Shown piece by piece: positions 1-8,371 of a stretch of DNA of 64,000 nucleotides (the stretch's first letter is position 1; every line of letters starts with the position of its first letter). The notes under the pieces are model-generated. The model was not told where the DNA came from. It did no database searches and was given only the letters and a program-made list of their open reading frames with translations. Position numbers and translations under genes: made by a program. Source of the DNA: Candidatus Kapaibacterium thiocyanatum (lineage in GTDB: Bacteria; Bacteroidota; Ignavibacteria; Kapaibacteriales; Kapaibacteriaceae); NCBI GenBank assembly GCA_001899175.1, contig MKVH01000024.1, positions 620,001 to 684,000 of the forward strand. The letters run 5' to 3'.

Positions 1-1
1 G

Positions 2-478
2 CCGGAACAACTCCTGGAAGCATTTTCCAATCATATACTTATAGCTCATCGTCTGACGTCGGTTCTCGTCCCTGGAATGAAGGCCGCGGGCTACGGCCGC
101 ATTGTCAACATCATATCCACATCGGTCAAACAGCCGATCGAAGGGCTCGGTGTGAGCAATACCATCAGGGGGGCGATGGCATCGTGGTCCAAGACGCTCG
201 CGACGGAACTGGCGCCGTACGGAATCACCGTGACGAACGTATTGCCTGGGGCGACGGAGACGGAGCGGCTCACCCAGATCATCGACCGGAAGGCCGAGGG
301 GGCGAGGATCGCGGTCGATGACGTCAGACAGGAGATGCTGGACGAGATTCCGGCGGGCCGTTTCGCCCGCCCGGAAGAGATCGCGAATGCCGTCGGTTTT
401 CTCGCCTTGCCGATGTCCGGCTACATCACCGGAACCAGTATCCTGGTGGATGGTGGGCGTACCAGGGCTCTCTCCTGA
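2..478 (+). CDS. SDR-family oxidoreductase, 3' part (truncated by window edge)
   Basis: The open frame runs from base 2 with no stop upstream, so the gene begins outside the window; an ATG at 77 is internal. The visible 158 residues are the C-terminal half of a short-chain dehydrogenase: the strand GYGRIVNIIST, a helix ending WSKTLATELAPYGITVTNVLPGATET, and the usual C-terminal segment (RFARPEEIANAVGFLA, GTSILVDGG). The catalytic Tyr-x-x-x-Lys of classical SDRs is not present where expected; the segment reads SNTIRGAM. That fits the divergent beta-ketoacyl-reductase-like SDR subgroup, known to lack a perfect catalytic tetrad. The substrate cannot be told. The Rossmann glycine motif lies outside the window. 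Confidence 0.85.
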   Translation, partial: PEQLLEAFSNHILIAHRLTSVLVPGMKAAGYGRIVNIISTSVKQPIEGLGVSNTIRGAMASWSKTLATELAPYGITVTNVLPGATETERLTQIIDRKAEGARIAVDDVRQEMLDEIPAGRFARPEEIANAVGFLALPMSGYITGTSILVDGGRTRALS

Positions 479-493
479 GTTTCTCCACGTGAT

Positions 494-502
494 GTGGATA
501 AC
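494..502 (-). promoter_or_regulatory. DnaA-box-like site (perfect consensus)
   Basis: TGTGGATAA on the + strand reads TTATCCACA on the minus strand, an exact match to the consensus DnaA box. It lies in the gap between the SDR gene and ftsQ, 16 bases after the SDR stop. Two further TTTTCCACA sites follow at 657 and 687. Binding is inferred only. Confidence 0.45.
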
Positions 503-656
503 TTGTTCTGAAATGGGGCTATCATGAATGGTCCTTCGTTTGTTTCTTCCACACGAACGCTCTAGTTTTGCGGTGGTCGTAAGCCGTTGCACTGTGCAAG
601 GATATCGACCAAAAGCACGGGAAACCGAGCTTGAGGGTAGGAGACGAGGCTTGAAG

Positions 657-695
657 TTTTCCACAGGTGTGTGAATTTCAGTCGAGTTTTCCACA
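657..695 (+). promoter_or_regulatory. Pair of DnaA-box-like sites TTTTCCACA at the ftsQ start
   Basis: Two identical TTTTCCACA 9-mers lie at 657-665 and 687-695, 30 bp apart (about three helical turns). Each differs from the consensus TTATCCACA at one base. They flank the GTG at 671. If translation starts at the GTG at 710 instead, both sites fall in the leader. They could couple division-gene expression to DnaA, but this is inference. Confidence 0.35.
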
Positions 696-1504
696 ACGCG
701 AGGCATGCAGTGACGGCAAGAGGAAGAGGCCAGCGCCAACGTCAGCACGCACCCCACCCGGGGACGGAGCAGCAGGCCGGAGTACGACGTCGTGCTCCGG
801 GATTGGTCGTCGCGCTCCTGGCAGTCGTCTTCCTGGCATTGGTGGCAAGCCAGTGGCAGGGTCGGCAGGCGATCGGGAGGGTGATCATCACCGGTGCTTC
901 GGGATTGAGTCTGGCGGCGGTGCACATGGTGGTGGACACGCTGGCCGACAAGTCGGTGCGATCGATCTCGCTGGCCGACGTCCGCGAAGTCGTCGAGCGA
1001 CTGCCTTACGTCCGTTCGGCATCCGTGCACCTGTCCGGAGTTCGGGACATCACCGTCGATGTGCAGGAACGTCTTCCCGTTGCCCATATCGTCGTCCAGG
1101 GCGGCGAGCTGCGCTACGTCGACGCCGAAGGCACGGTACTTCCGCCCGCATCGATCCGTACGGGCCATAATGTTCCGATCCTCCAGTCGTCGCAAGGTGA
1201 CACGTTGTCGAAGGCCGACGTCCGTACGCTGGCTGCGATGCTGGTGGCGGCGGCGCAGAATCTCGACCCGGTTCTCTATCAGTCGATTTCCGAAGTGCGC
1301 CTCGACGGTGCACGCCAGCAGGCCATCGTCACCACGGACGAAGCGGTATGGCGACTGCCGATCCGCGACGTCGCCGTCGCACGGCAGGCCTTGGCGGATA
1401 TGGATCTGTTCTGGAAACGGACGTCGACACGGCTCGACATGACTACCGTCAACGAAATCGATCTTCGCTGGCGCAACCAAGTGATCGTACGCTACAAGGG
1501 ATGA
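671..1504 (+). CDS. ftsQ: Cell division protein FtsQ/DivIB
   Basis: 277 residues with a basic, disordered cytoplasmic N-terminus (about 1-43), one transmembrane helix (GLVVALLAVVFLALVASQW, about 44-62), then a POTRA-like domain (IGRVIITGASGLSLAAV... LPYVRSASVHLSGVRDITVDVQER) and a beta domain. FtsQ links early and late divisome proteins in the periplasm. The position seven bases before ftsA, in the order ftsQ-ftsA-ftsZ, confirms the call. The start is uncertain: GTG at 671 has little Shine-Dalgarno sequence, while GTG at 710 has GAGG six bases upstream and would give 264 residues. Sequence conservation in this family is low, so context carries much of the weight. Confidence 0.88.
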   Translation: MNFSRVFHNARHAVTARGRGQRQRQHAPHPGTEQQAGVRRRAPGLVVALLAVVFLALVASQWQGRQAIGRVIITGASGLSLAAVHMVVDTLADKSVRSISLADVREVVERLPYVRSASVHLSGVRDITVDVQERLPVAHIVVQGGELRYVDAEGTVLPPASIRTGHNVPILQSSQGDTLSKADVRTLAAMLVAAAQNLDPVLYQSISEVRLDGARQQAIVTTDEAVWRLPIRDVAVARQALADMDLFWKRTSTRLDMTTVNEIDLRWRNQVIVRYKG

Positions 1505-1511
1505 CACTGCA

Positions 1512-2801
1512 ATGAATTCGACGAACATCTACGTCGGGCTCGACATCGGTACCACGAAGGTGTGTGCCGTCGTCGCCGCGTCCGACCCGGTGACGCGGCG
1601 TACCGACATCCTCGGTACGGGGATGTCGGAGTGTGAAGGATTGAAGCGGGGCGTCGTCACCAACATCAACAAGACCGCCGAAGCGATCCGCAAGGCCGTC
1701 GAAAAGGCCGAACAGCAATCCGGTATCAGCATCAGGCGTGTCGTCATCGGCATCGCGGGTGACCATATCTCGTCGTTCATCACACGCGGTATCGTCACGA
1801 TCTCGTCGCCCACGCGCGAGATCAGCGGGGCTGACGTCAGGCGTCTGCTCGACGATGTCCGCAAGGTGAAGATCGACGGCGACCGGCGCATCCTGCACGT
1901 GATACCGCAGGACTTCATCATCGACGGACAGGACGGCATCACCGATCCGGTGGGAATGAGCGGCATCCGTCTCGAGGCGAACGTCCTCGTCATCACTGGA
2001 TCCCTCACGGCCATCGAGAACATGTATCGCTGTGCCGAGCGCGCGGGGCTGACGGTCGATTCCATCGTCCTGCAACCCCTGGCGAGTGCCTGTGCCGTGC
2101 TCGACGAAGCGGAGAAGGAACTCGGCGTCGCCATCATCGACATCGGTGGCGGCACCACCGACATCGCCATCTTCAAGAACAGCATCATCCGGTCGACGTC
2201 GATCTTCGGCATCGCCGGACAGAAAGTAACCGACGATATCATGGCCGTCCTCGGCATCCGTCAGGTCGAAGCCGAGCGTATCAAGCTCGAATTCGGTCAC
2301 GCGCTGAGCGACAGCATCAATCGCGACGAAGTGTTTCAGGTTCCCGGGGTAGGAGGACGCACGCCGACGGAAGTGACGAAGAGCGTGCTCTGCCAGATCA
2401 TCGAACCGCGCATGGAAGAAATCTTCGAGTTCTCCCTCCAGGAAATCATGAAGTCCGGTCTGGCCCATCAACTGGCCGCCGGTATCGTGATCACGGGAGG
2501 ATGTTCGCTGGTACGTGGTGCTGATCAACTCGCGCAGCGGGTCTTCCGCTTCCCGGTCAAGATCGGTATCCCCACGGGATTCAGCGTGGACGGTCTGGCA
2601 CGCGAGGTGAGCAATCCGATGTACAGCACGGCTGTAGGATTGATCCTGTATGCGGCGCAGCAGGCACAGGAACACGAAGCCGAGTCTGTTCCTGTGACCA
2701 AGGAAACCCAACAAGACGAGGCAGTAACCGCGGAACCGCTCGTACCGGAGGAGAAGGCCGGTGTGGTGGACCGCCTCAAACGATGGTTCGAAAATCTATG
2801 A
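1512..2801 (+). CDS. ftsA: Cell division protein FtsA
   Basis: 429-residue actin-fold ATPase that anchors FtsZ to the inner membrane. The phosphate-1 loop GLDIGTTKVCAVV is near residue 9, the phosphate-2 loop AIIDIGGGTTDIAIF near 208, and the adenosine motif IVITGGCSLVRGA near 330. The C-terminus ends in a short basic amphipathic helix (VVDRLKRWFENL), the membrane-targeting sequence typical of FtsA, after an acidic linker. The gene starts seven bases after ftsQ and its stop lies 33 bases before the ftsZ start, so the three genes are probably cotranscribed. Nothing is truncated. Confidence 0.97.
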   Translation: MNSTNIYVGLDIGTTKVCAVVAASDPVTRRTDILGTGMSECEGLKRGVVTNINKTAEAIRKAVEKAEQQSGISIRRVVIGIAGDHISSFITRGIVTISSPTREISGADVRRLLDDVRKVKIDGDRRILHVIPQDFIIDGQDGITDPVGMSGIRLEANVLVITGSLTAIENMYRCAERAGLTVDSIVLQPLASACAVLDEAEKELGVAIIDIGGGTTDIAIFKNSIIRSTSIFGIAGQKVTDDIMAVLGIRQVEAERIKLEFGHALSDSINRDEVFQVPGVGGRTPTEVTKSVLCQIIEPRMEEIFEFSLQEIMKSGLAHQLAAGIVITGGCSLVRGADQLAQRVFRFPVKIGIPTGFSVDGLAREVSNPMYSTAVGLILYAAQQAQEHEAESVPVTKETQQDEAVTAEPLVPEEKAGVVDRLKRWFENL

Positions 2802-2834
2802 TGTCCAATGTTTCCGTATTCCTTGGGGGGAAGT

Positions 2835-4190
2835 ATGGCAATTGAGCTGGATACCACGCAGACCTACGATGCGCGGATCCGGGTTGTGGGAGTCGGCGGC
2901 GGCGGCGGTAATGCCGTACGCACGATGATTACCCGCGGCCTGGAAGGCGTCGAATTCGTAGCGGCGAATACCGACCACCAGGCACTGATGAACAATCCGG
3001 CCGGAATCAAGATCCAGCTTGGAAAGAGCGTCACACGTGGCCTCGGTGCGGGCGCCAATCCCGATAAGGGACGCCAGGCCGTTGAGGAAAGCATCGACGA
3101 TGTGCGCGATGCTCTCGACGGCAGCGACATGATCTTCGTGACGGCAGGCATGGGCGGCGGGACGGGAACCGGAGCAGCACCGGTGATCGCCAAGGTCGGC
3201 CGTGAACTGGGGGCCCTCGTCGTGGGCATCGTCACGAAGCCGTTCTCGTACGAATCGCGCCGCCGCATGCAGATCGCCGAGCAGGGGATCAAGGAATTGC
3301 GCGAACACGTCGATGCACTCATCGTCATTCCGAATCAGCGCATCCTGACGATCGTCGACAAGAACACGTCCTTCATCGAAGCGCTCGCCAAGGTCGACGC
3401 AGTTCTCTACAATGCCACGAAGGGCATTTCCGACATCATCTCCGGTGTCGGCTACGTGAACGTCGACTTCGCCGATGTCCGCACGGTCATGGCCAACATG
3501 GGCGATGCCCTGATGGGTATCGGTATGGCACGCGGCGAACACCGCGCACTCGAAGCAGCAACGAGTGCCCTCAATTCGCCGATCCTCGAAGGCATGTCCA
3601 TCAGCGGGTCACAGGGGCTGCTCGTCAACGTCACGGGCGGTCTGAGCATGACGATGCACGAAGTGAGCGAAGCCGTCTCCATCATCGAGAAGGCCGCAGG
3701 AGACGACGTCAACCTCATTCACGGCGTCGTCGTGGATGAAGGTATGGACGACGAGATCGCCATCACCGTCGTCGCGACGGGCTTCCGTCGTGCCGAGGAT
3801 ATGAAGGCTACCAAGCCGGCCATCACGATCATCAAGGCGGAGCCCGCAGCAGAACAGCAAGCTCCCGTACAACAACAGCAACAATCCGCTCCCGCACCGG
3901 AACCGGCCGCCTATCGTCCGGCCGCTGTCGAAACGAGGTCTCAGCCCGCTCCCGCTGCACCTACGCCGAGCGGTTCGCGTCAACTGCAGGAGTTCGACAC
4001 ACCCGCCGTATGGCGTAACCGTCCTGCACCGCAGTCGGGCGGACAGTCGACCGCAACCGGAGGTACACCTGGAAGCATTCCCGTGACGCCGAACGCGACG
4101 GGCGAAGCCTATACGCCGAGCGTACGTCGTGCCGCAGGTAGCGGTGGCGATAGCGACGCTCCCGCCTTCCTCCGCCGGATCATGGACTGA
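2835..4190 (+). CDS. ftsZ: Cell division protein FtsZ
   Basis: Tubulin-like GTPase that polymerises into the Z-ring. I chose the ATG at 2835 because GGGGGG lies five bases upstream (2825-2830) and the protein then begins MAIELDTTQ; an in-frame ATG at 2808 lacks a good ribosome site. The nucleotide-binding motif GGGTGTGAAP is near residues 105-115, and RILTIVDKNTSF and the T7-loop region follow. After about residue 330 comes a long Gln/Pro/Ala-rich linker, then the conserved C-terminal peptide APAFLRRIMD, which binds FtsA and other partners. Length is 451 residues, longer than E. coli FtsZ because of the linker. A hairpin follows the stop. Confidence 0.98.
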   Translation: MAIELDTTQTYDARIRVVGVGGGGGNAVRTMITRGLEGVEFVAANTDHQALMNNPAGIKIQLGKSVTRGLGAGANPDKGRQAVEESIDDVRDALDGSDMIFVTAGMGGGTGTGAAPVIAKVGRELGALVVGIVTKPFSYESRRRMQIAEQGIKELREHVDALIVIPNQRILTIVDKNTSFIEALAKVDAVLYNATKGISDIISGVGYVNVDFADVRTVMANMGDALMGIGMARGEHRALEAATSALNSPILEGMSISGSQGLLVNVTGGLSMTMHEVSEAVSIIEKAAGDDVNLIHGVVVDEGMDDEIAITVVATGFRRAEDMKATKPAITIIKAEPAAEQQAPVQQQQQSAPAPEPAAYRPAAVETRSQPAPAAPTPSGSRQLQEFDTPAVWRNRPAPQSGGQSTATGGTPGSIPVTPNATGEAYTPSVRRAAGSGGDSDAPAFLRRIMD

Positions 4191-4218
4191 TCCTGCCTCC
4201 GACATCGATACCATGCGT

Positions 4219-4252
4219 ACGGCCATCCATATCGGATGGCCGTCGTCGTTTT
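4219..4252 (+). terminator. Hairpin terminator after ftsZ
   Basis: A perfect 10-bp stem (ACGGCCATCC at 4219-4228 with GGATGGCCGT at 4234-4243, loop ATATC) is followed by CGTCGTTTTC, a weak T tract. It lies 29 bases after the ftsZ stop and would close the ftsQAZ transcript. Confidence 0.7.
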
Positions 4253-4337
4253 CAGCCCGGTGAGCGATGTCTGATACTCGTGTGGTAGTTTGCGGCAAAG
4301 ACCATGTAGCGCCGAGGCCGACAGACCTCACACGTAT

Positions 4338-4985
4338 ATGATAGAGATGTGGCGTATTTACATCGTCGATGGCCATGTCTTCATACGCGACGGTTTGAAA
4401 CTGCTTCTGGCCGGACACGGCGATCTGTCCGTCGTCGGAACGGCAACCAGGGGAGACGGGGCGATGGAGTGAATGGAGCACCACGGAACCGGCGCCGACT
4501 CCGTCATCCTCGACGCATCGGCGAAGCCGATGGATGGCATCAGGACATGCAGGGAGAACGAGGATATGACGCCCGCATGTAAGGTCGTCATGCTCATGCC
4601 CCATGGCGATCTGGGCATGCAGGCCAAGGCCGTCGAAGCGGGCGCACATGGAGTCGTCCTCGAATCGTCGACGTCCGACGAACTGATCGGGACCATCGAG
4701 TTCACACGGCACGGAAGGAGTCTCTTCCCCGGTGTACCGATCGTGCAGGACATTTCCCGTGGACAGCTCACGCCACGCGAATGTGACGTCCTGCGATACA
4801 TCGTGTGCGCCGAACTGACCTCGACCGAAATCGCCAACGAGCTGTTCCTCTCCATCCATGCTGTGGAGCAGCCTCGCAAGAACATCATGACGAAGCTCGG
4901 CCTGAACAATACCGTCGGGCTCACGAAGTGGGCCATCCTGAACGGTATCTGCTCACTGGACGACGGACGGGAACAGGCACACTGA
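4338..4985 (+). pseudogene. NarL/LuxR-family response regulator broken by an in-frame stop
   Basis: One reading frame carries a receiver start (MWRIYIVDGHVFIRDGLKLL), an in-frame TGA at 4470-4472, and then the rest of the receiver and a LuxR-type helix-turn-helix (LTPRECDVLRYI ... STEIANELFLSIHAVEQ). The phosphoacceptor Asp survives (VILDASAKPMDG), but the second acidic residue is Gly (VDGH for VDDH), the conserved receiver Lys is Glu (VLES), and the HTH helix reads VEQPRKN where VEQHRK is expected. Together these indicate decay rather than a sequencing slip. The closest relative in the window is the intact regulator at 46467-47120, which shares the run SIH-VEQ-RK-IM-KLG-N-T-GL. A product from the ATG at 4473 would contain mainly the HTH. 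Confidence 0.75.
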
Positions 4986-5010
4986 CGATACGTCCGTGCG
5001 GTGGCCGACG

Positions 5011-6315
5011 TCAGTCGGCAGCTTCCTCGATGGCACGTCCGACGTCGACGTTCGCCAACACGATCATGCCCGCGATGAAGAACACGACGAGGGAAAGGAC
5101 CGCTGCCCGATAGCTGCCCGTGATGTTCAACGCCAGGGCGAAGACCAGGGGGCCGATCCACGATGTGCCCTTGTCGCTGATCTCGTAGAGCGAGAAGTAT
5201 TCCGCCTCGCGTCCGTGCGGAATCATCTGCGAGAACATCGAGCGACTCAGGGCCTGCGTACCGCCGAGAACGACGGCGATCACCGCCGCCATGATGTAGA
5301 AGTGGGCTTCGGTGGATACCACCGTATAGGCGGCGAATAGAACGGCCGACCATATCACGAGCGAGATCATGATGGCGCGCTTCGTGCTCGTCACGTGAGC
5401 GATGCGCTCGAACAGCAGCGACCCGCCGATGGCCACGAACTGTACCATCAGGATGGCCGTCGTCAACGTATCGAGGCCGAGGCCCAGCTCTTCCTGCCCG
5501 TACTGCGACGCGAGGGCGATGACGGTCTGGACCGCATCATTGTAGAGCAGATAGGCTACCAGGAAGAGCAACGTCTGACGGTAGCCGGTCATGTGCTTGA
5601 GCGTCGACCACAACTGGCGGAACGCCGCACCGGTCTTCAATCTGCCTGGCGTGGTACCTGTCGCGGGCCGGTCCCGCAACATCATCATGGGAACGATGGT
5701 GAAGAGGGCCCACCAGATACCTGCGCTCGCCAGGATGATGCGTACGGCCAACCCTACCGGACCATCCGTGCTCTTCACGTAGGAGAAGTACAGCAGGTTG
5801 AGCAGCAGCAGCAGGCCTCCACCCAGATAACCCAGCGCCCATCCGCGCGACGAGACCTTGTCCCGTTCCTCCGGCGATGCCAGATCGGGAAGGAAGGAAT
5901 TGTAGACGACGACGCTGGCACCGAAGCAGAGGTTGGCGAGTACGAAGAGTCCGCCACCGATCAGGTAGTTGCCGAGATCGACCTGGAGGAAGTAGAGGGC
6001 CGTCGTAGCGACGGCGCCCGTGAAGGCGAACATGCCGAGGAGCCTGCGCTTGCGATGCGACGTATCCGTCAATGCCCCCACGACGGGAAGGATGATGACC
6101 TGCAGGACGACGGCCAGCGAGACCATGAGCGGGAACCACGAGCCGGGATTCACGGTGAAGCCCATTACGTGCAGCTTGCCGTCGACGGCCGCCGCCTCGG
6201 CGACGTTCGTCAGGTACGGGCCCAGGAAGACCGTCACGACCGTGGCATAGAAGGCGCTGTTCGCCCAGTCATAGAAATACCATCCGATGCGCTGTGTTCT
6301 GATGGATGCTGCCAC
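5011..6315 (-). CDS. MFS transporter, UMF1/Atg22-like family
   Basis: 434 residues with about 12 hydrophobic segments. The N-terminal signature (RIGWYFYDWANSAFYATVVTVFLGPYL) and the central YNSFLPDLASPEERDKVSSRGWALGYLGGG match the UMF1 (Atg22-like) group of major facilitator proteins. These are inner-membrane transporters, often annotated as permeases of uncertain substrate. ALSRSMFSQMIPHGREAEYFSLYEISDKGTSWIGPL is also a family hallmark. The gene is divergent from speB; a TATCTTTG element on the minus strand at 6354-6361 sits 38 bases upstream of the start. Substrate not deducible. Confidence 0.9.
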   Translation of the reverse strand: MAASIRTQRIGWYFYDWANSAFYATVVTVFLGPYLTNVAEAAAVDGKLHVMGFTVNPGSWFPLMVSLAVVLQVIILPVVGALTDTSHRKRRLLGMFAFTGAVATTALYFLQVDLGNYLIGGGLFVLANLCFGASVVVYNSFLPDLASPEERDKVSSRGWALGYLGGGLLLLLNLLYFSYVKSTDGPVGLAVRIILASAGIWWALFTIVPMMMLRDRPATGTTPGRLKTGAAFRQLWSTLKHMTGYRQTLLFLVAYLLYNDAVQTVIALASQYGQEELGLGLDTLTTAILMVQFVAIGGSLLFERIAHVTSTKRAIMISLVIWSAVLFAAYTVVSTEAHFYIMAAVIAVVLGGTQALSRSMFSQMIPHGREAEYFSLYEISDKGTSWIGPLVFALALNITGSYRAAVLSLVVFFIAGMIVLANVDVGRAIEEAAD

Positions 6316-6353
6316 TGTTCACCATGTCTGTGACTGAATGCTGCGGATGGTGC

Positions 6354-6361
6354 CAAAGATA
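6354..6361 (-). promoter_or_regulatory. -7 promoter element (TATCTTTG) for the MFS gene
   Basis: CAAAGATA on the + strand reads TATCTTTG on the minus strand, a full match to the Bacteroidota -7 element TAnnTTTG, 38 bases before the MFS start. An identical element for speB faces the other way at 6378-6385. Confidence 0.55.
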
Positions 6362-6377
6362 CAAGCCGTGCCGACAC

Positions 6378-6385
6378 TATCTTTG
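6378..6385 (+). promoter_or_regulatory. -7 promoter element (TATCTTTG) for speB-dapD
   Basis: TATCTTTG, identical to the element on the other strand 16 bases away, 45 bases upstream of the speB ATG. The two form a compact divergent promoter pair. No clear -33 TTTG is seen. Confidence 0.5.
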
Positions 6386-6430
6386 CGCTTACCGGACGAC
6401 AACGACGTTGTACACCATCCATCACGAATC

Positions 6431-7333
6431 ATGAAGACTCTCGGCCCGACGAAGAACTTCCTGGCCATCGACGAGCGCTATTCCGCGCTCGAATCATCCG
6501 CTATCGCCATCGTGTCGGCTCCATACGAACATACCGTGAGTTACGGCGGAGGTGCAGCCAAAGGACCGAAGGCGATCGTCGACGCGAGTGCCTACGTGGA
6601 ATTCTACGACGACGAATTCGACCGCGAGCTGTGCTTCGACAAGGGCATCGCCACGCTCAAGCCGCTGCGCTTCGGCAAGGCCGTCGACAGGGATGCTCTC
6701 GACATCATCGAAGAGCAGGTGGATGCCCTGATCGACATGGACAAGTTCGTGGTGACGCTCGGTGGCGAGCATACGATTTCGACGGCTCCCATCGCCGCCC
6801 ACTTCCGGAAGTATTCGAAGATGAGCGTCCTGCATTTCGATGCCCACTCCGATCTCCGCCAGGAGTATCAGGGATCGCCGTATTCGCACGCCTCCTTCAT
6901 GGCACGTGTGGCCGAGTTCTTCCCGACGAAGCGCATCAGCCAGGTCGGCATCCGTGCACAGTGTATCGAGGAAGCACGGTTCATCAAGGAGAAGGGCATC
7001 AATACATTCTATGCCTCGGCCATCCGTCGCGGCCTCCACGGCAAGGCATGGCAGAAGAGCGTCGTGGACACGCTCGCGAAGGATGTCTATGTGACGTTCG
7101 ACGTCGACTGTTTCGATCCCGCCATCATGCCGTCGACGGGCACCCCGGAGCCGGACGGTCTGCTCTATAGCGAAACCATCGACGTGCTTCGTGAAGTCGT
7201 GAAGAGCGGGCGCCGCGTCGTCGGCTTCGACGTCGTCGAACTCGCACCTGTCAAGAACGTATCTCATACCGATCTGACGACCGCACGACTCATCTACAAG
7301 ATGCTCAACATCGCTTTCTCGAAAGGAAGATGA
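6431..7333 (+). CDS. speB: Agmatinase (ureohydrolase family)
   Basis: 300 residues. Ureohydrolase metal motifs are all present: [21 protein letters not shown] and [21 protein letters not shown]; the His and Asp residues bind the two Mn ions. These proteins hydrolyse agmatine to putrescine and urea; the length and the GTPEPDGL segment fit agmatinase better than arginase, but a related guanidino substrate is possible. I chose the ATG at 6431 ([11 protein letters not shown]) because the upstream in-frame extension overlaps the promoter element at 6378-6385. dapD follows after two bases, so both are likely cotranscribed. Confidence 0.88.
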   Translation: MKTLGPTKNFLAIDERYSALESSAIAIVSAPYEHTVSYGGGAAKGPKAIVDASAYVEFYDDEFDRELCFDKGIATLKPLRFGKAVDRDALDIIEEQVDALIDMDKFVVTLGGEHTISTAPIAAHFRKYSKMSVLHFDAHSDLRQEYQGSPYSHASFMARVAEFFPTKRISQVGIRAQCIEEARFIKEKGINTFYASAIRRGLHGKAWQKSVVDTLAKDVYVTFDVDCFDPAIMPSTGTPEPDGLLYSETIDVLREVVKSGRRVVGFDVVELAPVKNVSHTDLTTARLIYKMLNIAFSKGR

Positions 7334-7335
7334 TC

Positions 7336-8178
7336 ATGAACGACCTCGAGAGCAGGGTGGAAGCGCTGGCAGCACTGCCGGCACATGAAATCCAGTACGA
7401 CCGCGGCACGACGGAAACGCTGCAGCACTTCGTTCAGGGATTGAACGACGGTACCATCCGGAGCGCATCGCCCCAGGACGACGGATCGTGGCAGGTGAAT
7501 CAGTGGGTGAAACGCGGTATCCTCGTCCTGTTCCGCAAGGGACGTCTCATCGACGTATCGACCGACGAGAACTTCCAGTTCTTCGACAAGGACAGTCTGC
7601 CGACGCGTATGCTGACGCTGGCCGATAACGTTCGCGTCGTTCCCGGCGGCTCGACGATCCGGAATGGAGCGTTCCTCGGTCATGGCGTCATCTGCATGCC
7701 GCCCATGTACATCAACATCGGCGCCTATGTGGACGAAGGAACGATGGTCGACTCGCACGCCCTGGTAGGAACCTGCGCCCAGATCGGCAAGCGTGTCCAT
7801 CTCAGTGCCGCATCGCAGATCGGCGGCGTACTCGAGCCCGCAGGCGCCCGGCCCGTCATCGTCGAGGACGACGTCATGATCGGCGGCAACTGCGGTGTCT
7901 ACGAAGGTGTCCTCATCCGCAGTCGTGCAGTGCTGGGCAGCGGCGTCATCCTCAATGCCAGCACGCCGGTCTACGATCTCGTCAACCAGACCATCCTGCG
8001 CAGCACTGCCGAGCAGCCGCTCGAAATACCAAGGGGAGCCGTCGTCGTCGCGGGGTCGAGGGCGGTGACGTCGGACTTCGGGCGCGCGCACGGGCTCTCC
8101 ATCAGCACACCGATGATCGTCAAGTACCGCGACGAGAAGACCGACGCGAAGACGGCTCTGGAAGCCGCCCTGAGGTAG
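7336..8178 (+). CDS. dapD: 2,3,4,5-tetrahydropyridine-2,6-dicarboxylate N-succinyltransferase
   Basis: About 280 residues of left-handed beta-helix acyltransferase. The first 90 residues are helical. Hexapeptide repeats then run from [20 protein letters not shown] through [39 protein letters not shown] to [18 protein letters not shown]. The enzyme transfers succinyl from succinyl-CoA in the lysine/diaminopimelate pathway, supplying peptidoglycan. ATG at 7336 is preferred: AAGGA sits eight bases upstream, whereas the ATG at 7330 abuts it. The gene starts two bases after the speB stop. Confidence 0.93.
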   Translation: MNDLESRVEALAALPAHEIQYDRGTTETLQHFVQGLNDGTIRSASPQDDGSWQVNQWVKRGILVLFRKGRLIDVSTDENFQFFDKDSLPTRMLTLADNVRVVPGGSTIRNGAFLGHGVICMPPMYINIGAYVDEGTMVDSHALVGTCAQIGKRVHLSAASQIGGVLEPAGARPVIVEDDVMIGGNCGVYEGVLIRSRAVLGSGVILNASTPVYDLVNQTILRSTAEQPLEIPRGAVVVAGSRAVTSDFGRAHGLSISTPMIVKYRDEKTDAKTALEAALR

Positions 8179-8229
8179 CATCGGCACGCGGGGCGAATGA
8201 TATCAAATGGAAAAATAACCTTCGCTCAC

Positions 8230-8259
8230 TTGCGTATCTGGATCGAATCCCTATCTTCG
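8230..8259 (+). promoter_or_regulatory. Putative promoter of the met operon (TTG ... TATCTTCG)
   Basis: TTG at 8230-8232, a 19-base spacer, then TATCTTCG at 8252-8259, close to the Bacteroidota pattern TTTG-N19/20-TAnnTTTG. The leader-peptide ATG is at 8270, ten bases after the element, so the transcript would be leaderless or nearly so. Confidence 0.5.
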
Positions 8260-8269
8260 CACTCCGACA

Positions 8270-8371
8270 ATGAACACGACGCTTCGCCATACCACCCCTT
8301 CCAATCACGTCGCCCCGATGATGTGTTGGTCTATGATGATGCCCATGCATCATAAGGGGACTGGCGTCTAG
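8270..8371 (+). CDS. Methionine-rich leader peptide of the metY-metX-hom operon
   Basis: A 33-codon frame from ATG 8270 to TAG 8369-8371. The C-terminal third reads APMMCWSMMMPMHH: six internal Met codons within ten codons (8318, 8321, 8333, 8336, 8339, 8345), far above chance in a GC-rich sequence. It sits just upstream of an intrinsic terminator and of three genes for methionine synthesis. This is the layout of trpL- or hisL-type leader peptides, where ribosome stalling on the scarce amino acid controls the terminator. No Shine-Dalgarno sequence is seen; the promoter element lies ten bases upstream. One Cys codon (8324) sits among the Met codons. Confidence 0.75.
   Translation: MNTTLRHTTPSNHVAPMMCWSMMMPMHHKGTGV

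Noticed and set aside
1449-2714. 421-codon minus-strand frame opposite ftsA
   Set aside because: Exact shadow of ftsA with an unnatural Asp/Arg/His-rich composition; no start context or family.
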